Assembly (NCBI GenBank): GCA_028717165.1 | Contig: JAQUOK010000201.1 | Location: 1 to 6,275 of the forward strand | From: Victivallaceae bacterium | GTDB taxonomy: Bacteria; Verrucomicrobiota; Lentisphaeria; Victivallales; Victivallaceae | Reading direction: 5' to 3' | Length of the DNA stretch: 6,275 nucleotides | In this document: positions 4,397-6,275 of the stretch, piece after piece | How positions within the stretch are numbered: the first letter of the stretch is position 1 | Layout of the letters: every line of letters begins with the position of its first letter | Notes under the pieces: generated by a model | Told to the model about the DNA's origin: nothing | The model's database searches: none | Seen by the model: only the letters and a program-made list of their open reading frames with translations | Position numbers and translations under genes: made by a program

Positions 4397-5123
4397 CCTT
4401 GATTCTGCCGATCAACTGCTTGGATTGGGGGCTTTGGATAGTGTTGAGGACCTGTTTGGTTTCAGCATTCCAGCCGAGCTGTTTGACCGCCTCAACAGAA
4501 CGGATCGAGTCTTTCAATGCTTCACCGGTGGATTCGAGTTCCCCGGAAGTTTTAAACAACTGTTTCTGGGCAATGACGTACTTCCACAGGAAATAGAGCA
4601 TCCCGAAACTGAATAACGCGACGCCGATGGTCAGAGCAATCCACGGATAGGCGATCATTGTATAACTGACGCCGACCAGCGTCGCACCGATAGCCAGGAG
4701 CTGGATACCCAGTCCGCTCATGCCCGCCTGGCTACCAAAAACGATCACCGCGATTCCGGCAATAATTAAGAGGCATCCACCACTCAGCATCCATAAAAAT
4801 ATGGTGTTGACCCGGCGTTTCTGATCGTTTTCGTATTCAATCAGTTTGTCTTCTACTTTTTTGACATAAGTATCGATTTGCAGGTTTTTCTGTGCCTTCT
4901 GTAATAATGAAGTCGATACGGTTTTCAGTTTGACGGTTTCCTGTTCGACCTGCCGGTCGTCGCTGAGGCCGTCGATCTTTTCCGCAGAGTCATTGACCTG
5001 TTTGGCTTCCTGCTCGAGACGCAGATCTATTTCCGGGCGCGAGCGTAGGGTTTCGGTAGTCCAGGAACTGCGGCAGCCGGTCAGAATCAATGCCAGCGAA
5101 ACGATGATAAACACATTTTTCAT
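4380..5123 (-). CDS. Lipoprotein with helical domain and three predicted membrane segments
   Basis: A 247-residue protein. Residues 1-17 form a type II signal peptide with a clear lipobox, L-T-G-C, Cys17 being the lipidated residue. Residues 25-105 are highly charged and helical, probably coiled coil (EIDLRLEQEAKQVNDSAEKI and onward). Three hydrophobic segments follow at about 107-130, 138-159 and 161-185, then a polar helical tail of about 60 residues. A lipid anchor plus several membrane spans is an uncommon combination. The gene starts 6 nt after the upstream gene's stop, with GGAG overlapping that stop. Its position after a probable tail or surface protein recalls phage lysis genes (spanins or holins) but also fits an envelope-modifying or host-exclusion protein. 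No family is recognised; the membrane prediction is firm, the role is not. Confidence 0.75.
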   Translation of the reverse strand: MKNVFIIVSLALILTGCRSSWTTETLRSRPEIDLRLEQEAKQVNDSAEKIDGLSDDRQVEQETVKLKTVSTSLLQKAQKNLQIDTYVKKVEDKLIEYENDQKRRVNTIFLWMLSGGCLLIIAGIAVIVFGSQAGMSGLGIQLLAIGATLVGVSYTMIAYPWIALTIGVALFSFGMLYFLWKYVIAQKQLFKTSGELESTGEALKDSIRSVEAVKQLGWNAETKQVLNTIQSPQSKQLIGRIKAADKN

Positions 5124-5129
5124 AATAAT

Positions 5130-6275
5130 TTACTCCGTTAAAGGTTCAAGGTTATCCGCCAGGGCAATGCCGTCCCAAAGGAACTCACTGCCCGTGGCGG
5201 GATCGAACATGACTAAAAATTTTCCGGCTGGAACGGTAATACCGCTGTCGCCGCCTCCGCCCTCCGCGCCGTTGATCACACTGAACACAAGCGTGCCGGT
5301 TTCGCTCCAGACTCCGTTAGAGGATTTTTCCTCGAGGTAAATGGTGTGGTTTCCGGTGGGAAGCTGGAACATCTGCAATGCCCGGAGGTCAGTGGTTTCC
5401 TCGCTCCACTGCCCTGAATTAACATGATAACGGAAGATTCCGGTACCGCAGAAGCCGCCGGTTACCATGTGGTAGAAATTCCCGATATCCTGCGGAGTTA
5501 TTTCTTCCGGCGCCGGATCACAGGCCAGCTTCCAGTCTCCCCAACTGCCCTGGTCGTGAACGGCGTAAACCCACAGCCCGCCGTTCTCGCCGGTGGCGAC
5601 TTCCTCCCAGCCGTGCTCGTAATCGTGCTTGGCGATGAACGTCGAAAGATCAGGGTAATAGACCGAATCGTACACATTGCCCTCGCGCCAGGGCACGTTT
5701 AGGCGATAGGTGGTATTCGGCAGCAGCTTGACGGCGCAGAAACTGCCGTTTGCCGAAGTGTCGGCGTTGGTTATGTAAACGACTCCGGCAGCGGGATAGC
5801 CGTCAAGCGGCTCTTCCTGCGACTTGTCCCAGAATACCGGCGTCTGCAAACTTGTGCCGTTGAAGTTTACGCCGTATCCCGAGCCGTTCCATTCAAAGGC
5901 GACGTTGCGGCCGCCGTTGCTTTCGATTAATCCGTTGCTGGCCGCAATACTCGGGGCAGTCAGCAAATGACATTCTATCGCCATCTCGACTTCCGGCGAC
6001 CACAGGCCGTTGTCCAGCAACTCGGAGATTTTAACACTGTATGAGTTGCCGAGATTAACTGGCAGCGTAAACACCTCCGCTCCCTGTTCAAGCTCGACAT
6101 AACTGCCGCTATTGACCTGGTAGCGGCAGATTCCCATGCCCAGCGGAATTACATTGTATATACCGCCCCCCCAGACAGGCGTTCCGGCAAGCGCCATATC
6201 GCCCATCATCCCGACATACCAGGTTCCGCTCGCCCAAGTGTCAGTACCGGTCTGGTCGTTGGCGTAAAGATAGCT
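5130..6275 (-). CDS. Large beta-rich repeat protein, probable tail/fibre or surface protein (5' end outside window)
   Basis: The frame is open from the right edge to the stop at 5130, giving 381 visible residues. A Met at 6209 is not the start: the 22 upstream codons read as similar Gly/Trp/Tyr/Thr-rich protein (ANDQTGTDTWASGTWYVG) and there is no SD. Two copies of a repeat of about 50 residues can be aligned: one near 5994-6140 (GMGICRYQVNSG ... LDNGLWSPE) and one near 5298-5447 (GTGIFRYHVNSG ... SSNGVWSET). Between them is a distinct domain with aromatic strands (FWDKSQEEPLDGYPAAGVVY; WGDWKLACDP). A Gly-rich linker (NGAEGGGGDSG) leads to a short C-terminal module GKFLVMFDPATGSEFLWDG. The composition suits an extracellular beta-sandwich protein such as a phage fibre or cell-surface adhesin. 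The exact family is not recognised. Confidence 0.75.
   Translation of the reverse strand, partial: SYLYANDQTGTDTWASGTWYVGMMGDMALAGTPVWGGGIYNVIPLGMGICRYQVNSGSYVELEQGAEVFTLPVNLGNSYSVKISELLDNGLWSPEVEMAIECHLLTAPSIAASNGLIESNGGRNVAFEWNGSGYGVNFNGTSLQTPVFWDKSQEEPLDGYPAAGVVYITNADTSANGSFCAVKLLPNTTYRLNVPWREGNVYDSVYYPDLSTFIAKHDYEHGWEEVATGENGGLWVYAVHDQGSWGDWKLACDPAPEEITPQDIGNFYHMVTGGFCGTGIFRYHVNSGQWSEETTDLRALQMFQLPTGNHTIYLEEKSSNGVWSETGTLVFSVINGAEGGGGDSGITVPAGKFLVMFDPATGSEFLWDGIALADNLEPLTE

Noticed and set aside
6207..6209. ATG that would make the fibre-like gene start inside the window
   Set aside because: The frame stays open through 6275 with matching composition, and no SD precedes this ATG; the true start is outside the window.

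Overview
The window is a compact, single-strand gene block: every supported gene reads on the minus strand, so the text below goes from high to low coordinates. Spacing is phage-like (4 to 22 nt overlaps or gaps of a few bases). Nearly every start has a clear Shine-Dalgarno sequence, and the two intergenic promoters are sigma70-type. That fits a bacterial phage or integrated prophage (or another phage-derived element) in a host using ordinary SD-led initiation and -35/-10 promoters. The -33/-7 signals typical of Bacteroidota are not what is seen. I see no integrase, terminase, capsid, tRNA or att site, so the phage assignment is an inference from layout and gene families, and the host is not identifiable from this window.

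Three transcription blocks are visible. (1) 6275 to 4367: the 3' part of a large beta-rich, repeat-containing protein (probably a surface, tail or fibre protein) whose start lies outside the window, followed 6 nt later by a lipoprotein with a helical domain and three membrane segments, ending in an intrinsic terminator at its stop codon. (2) 4316 to about 2901: a promoter with an operator-like repeat array, then a 102-aa orphan gene, a strong hairpin, a 76-aa coiled-coil protein and a HARE-HTH protein, ending in a terminator. (3) 2821 to 1 and beyond: a second promoter nearly identical in its core to the first, then a putative amidoligase of the glutamine-synthetase fold, a hairpin, a DUF5049-like protein, a class II glutamine amidotransferase, a gamma-glutamylcyclotransferase/AIG2-like protein, and the start of a small CxxC protein that runs off the window.

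The third block is the most interesting. It joins three activities that make, feed and break amide or gamma-glutamyl bonds: an ATP-dependent COOH-NH2 ligase, a glutaminase domain that releases ammonia, and a cyclotransferase that cleaves gamma-glutamyl amides. Comparative genomics has previously proposed such modules as peptide- or metabolite-modification systems in phages and mobile elements. The substrate is unknown, and the tightly coupled DUF5049-like gene is an uncharacterised partner. The two matched promoters suggest that blocks 2 and 3 are expressed together.
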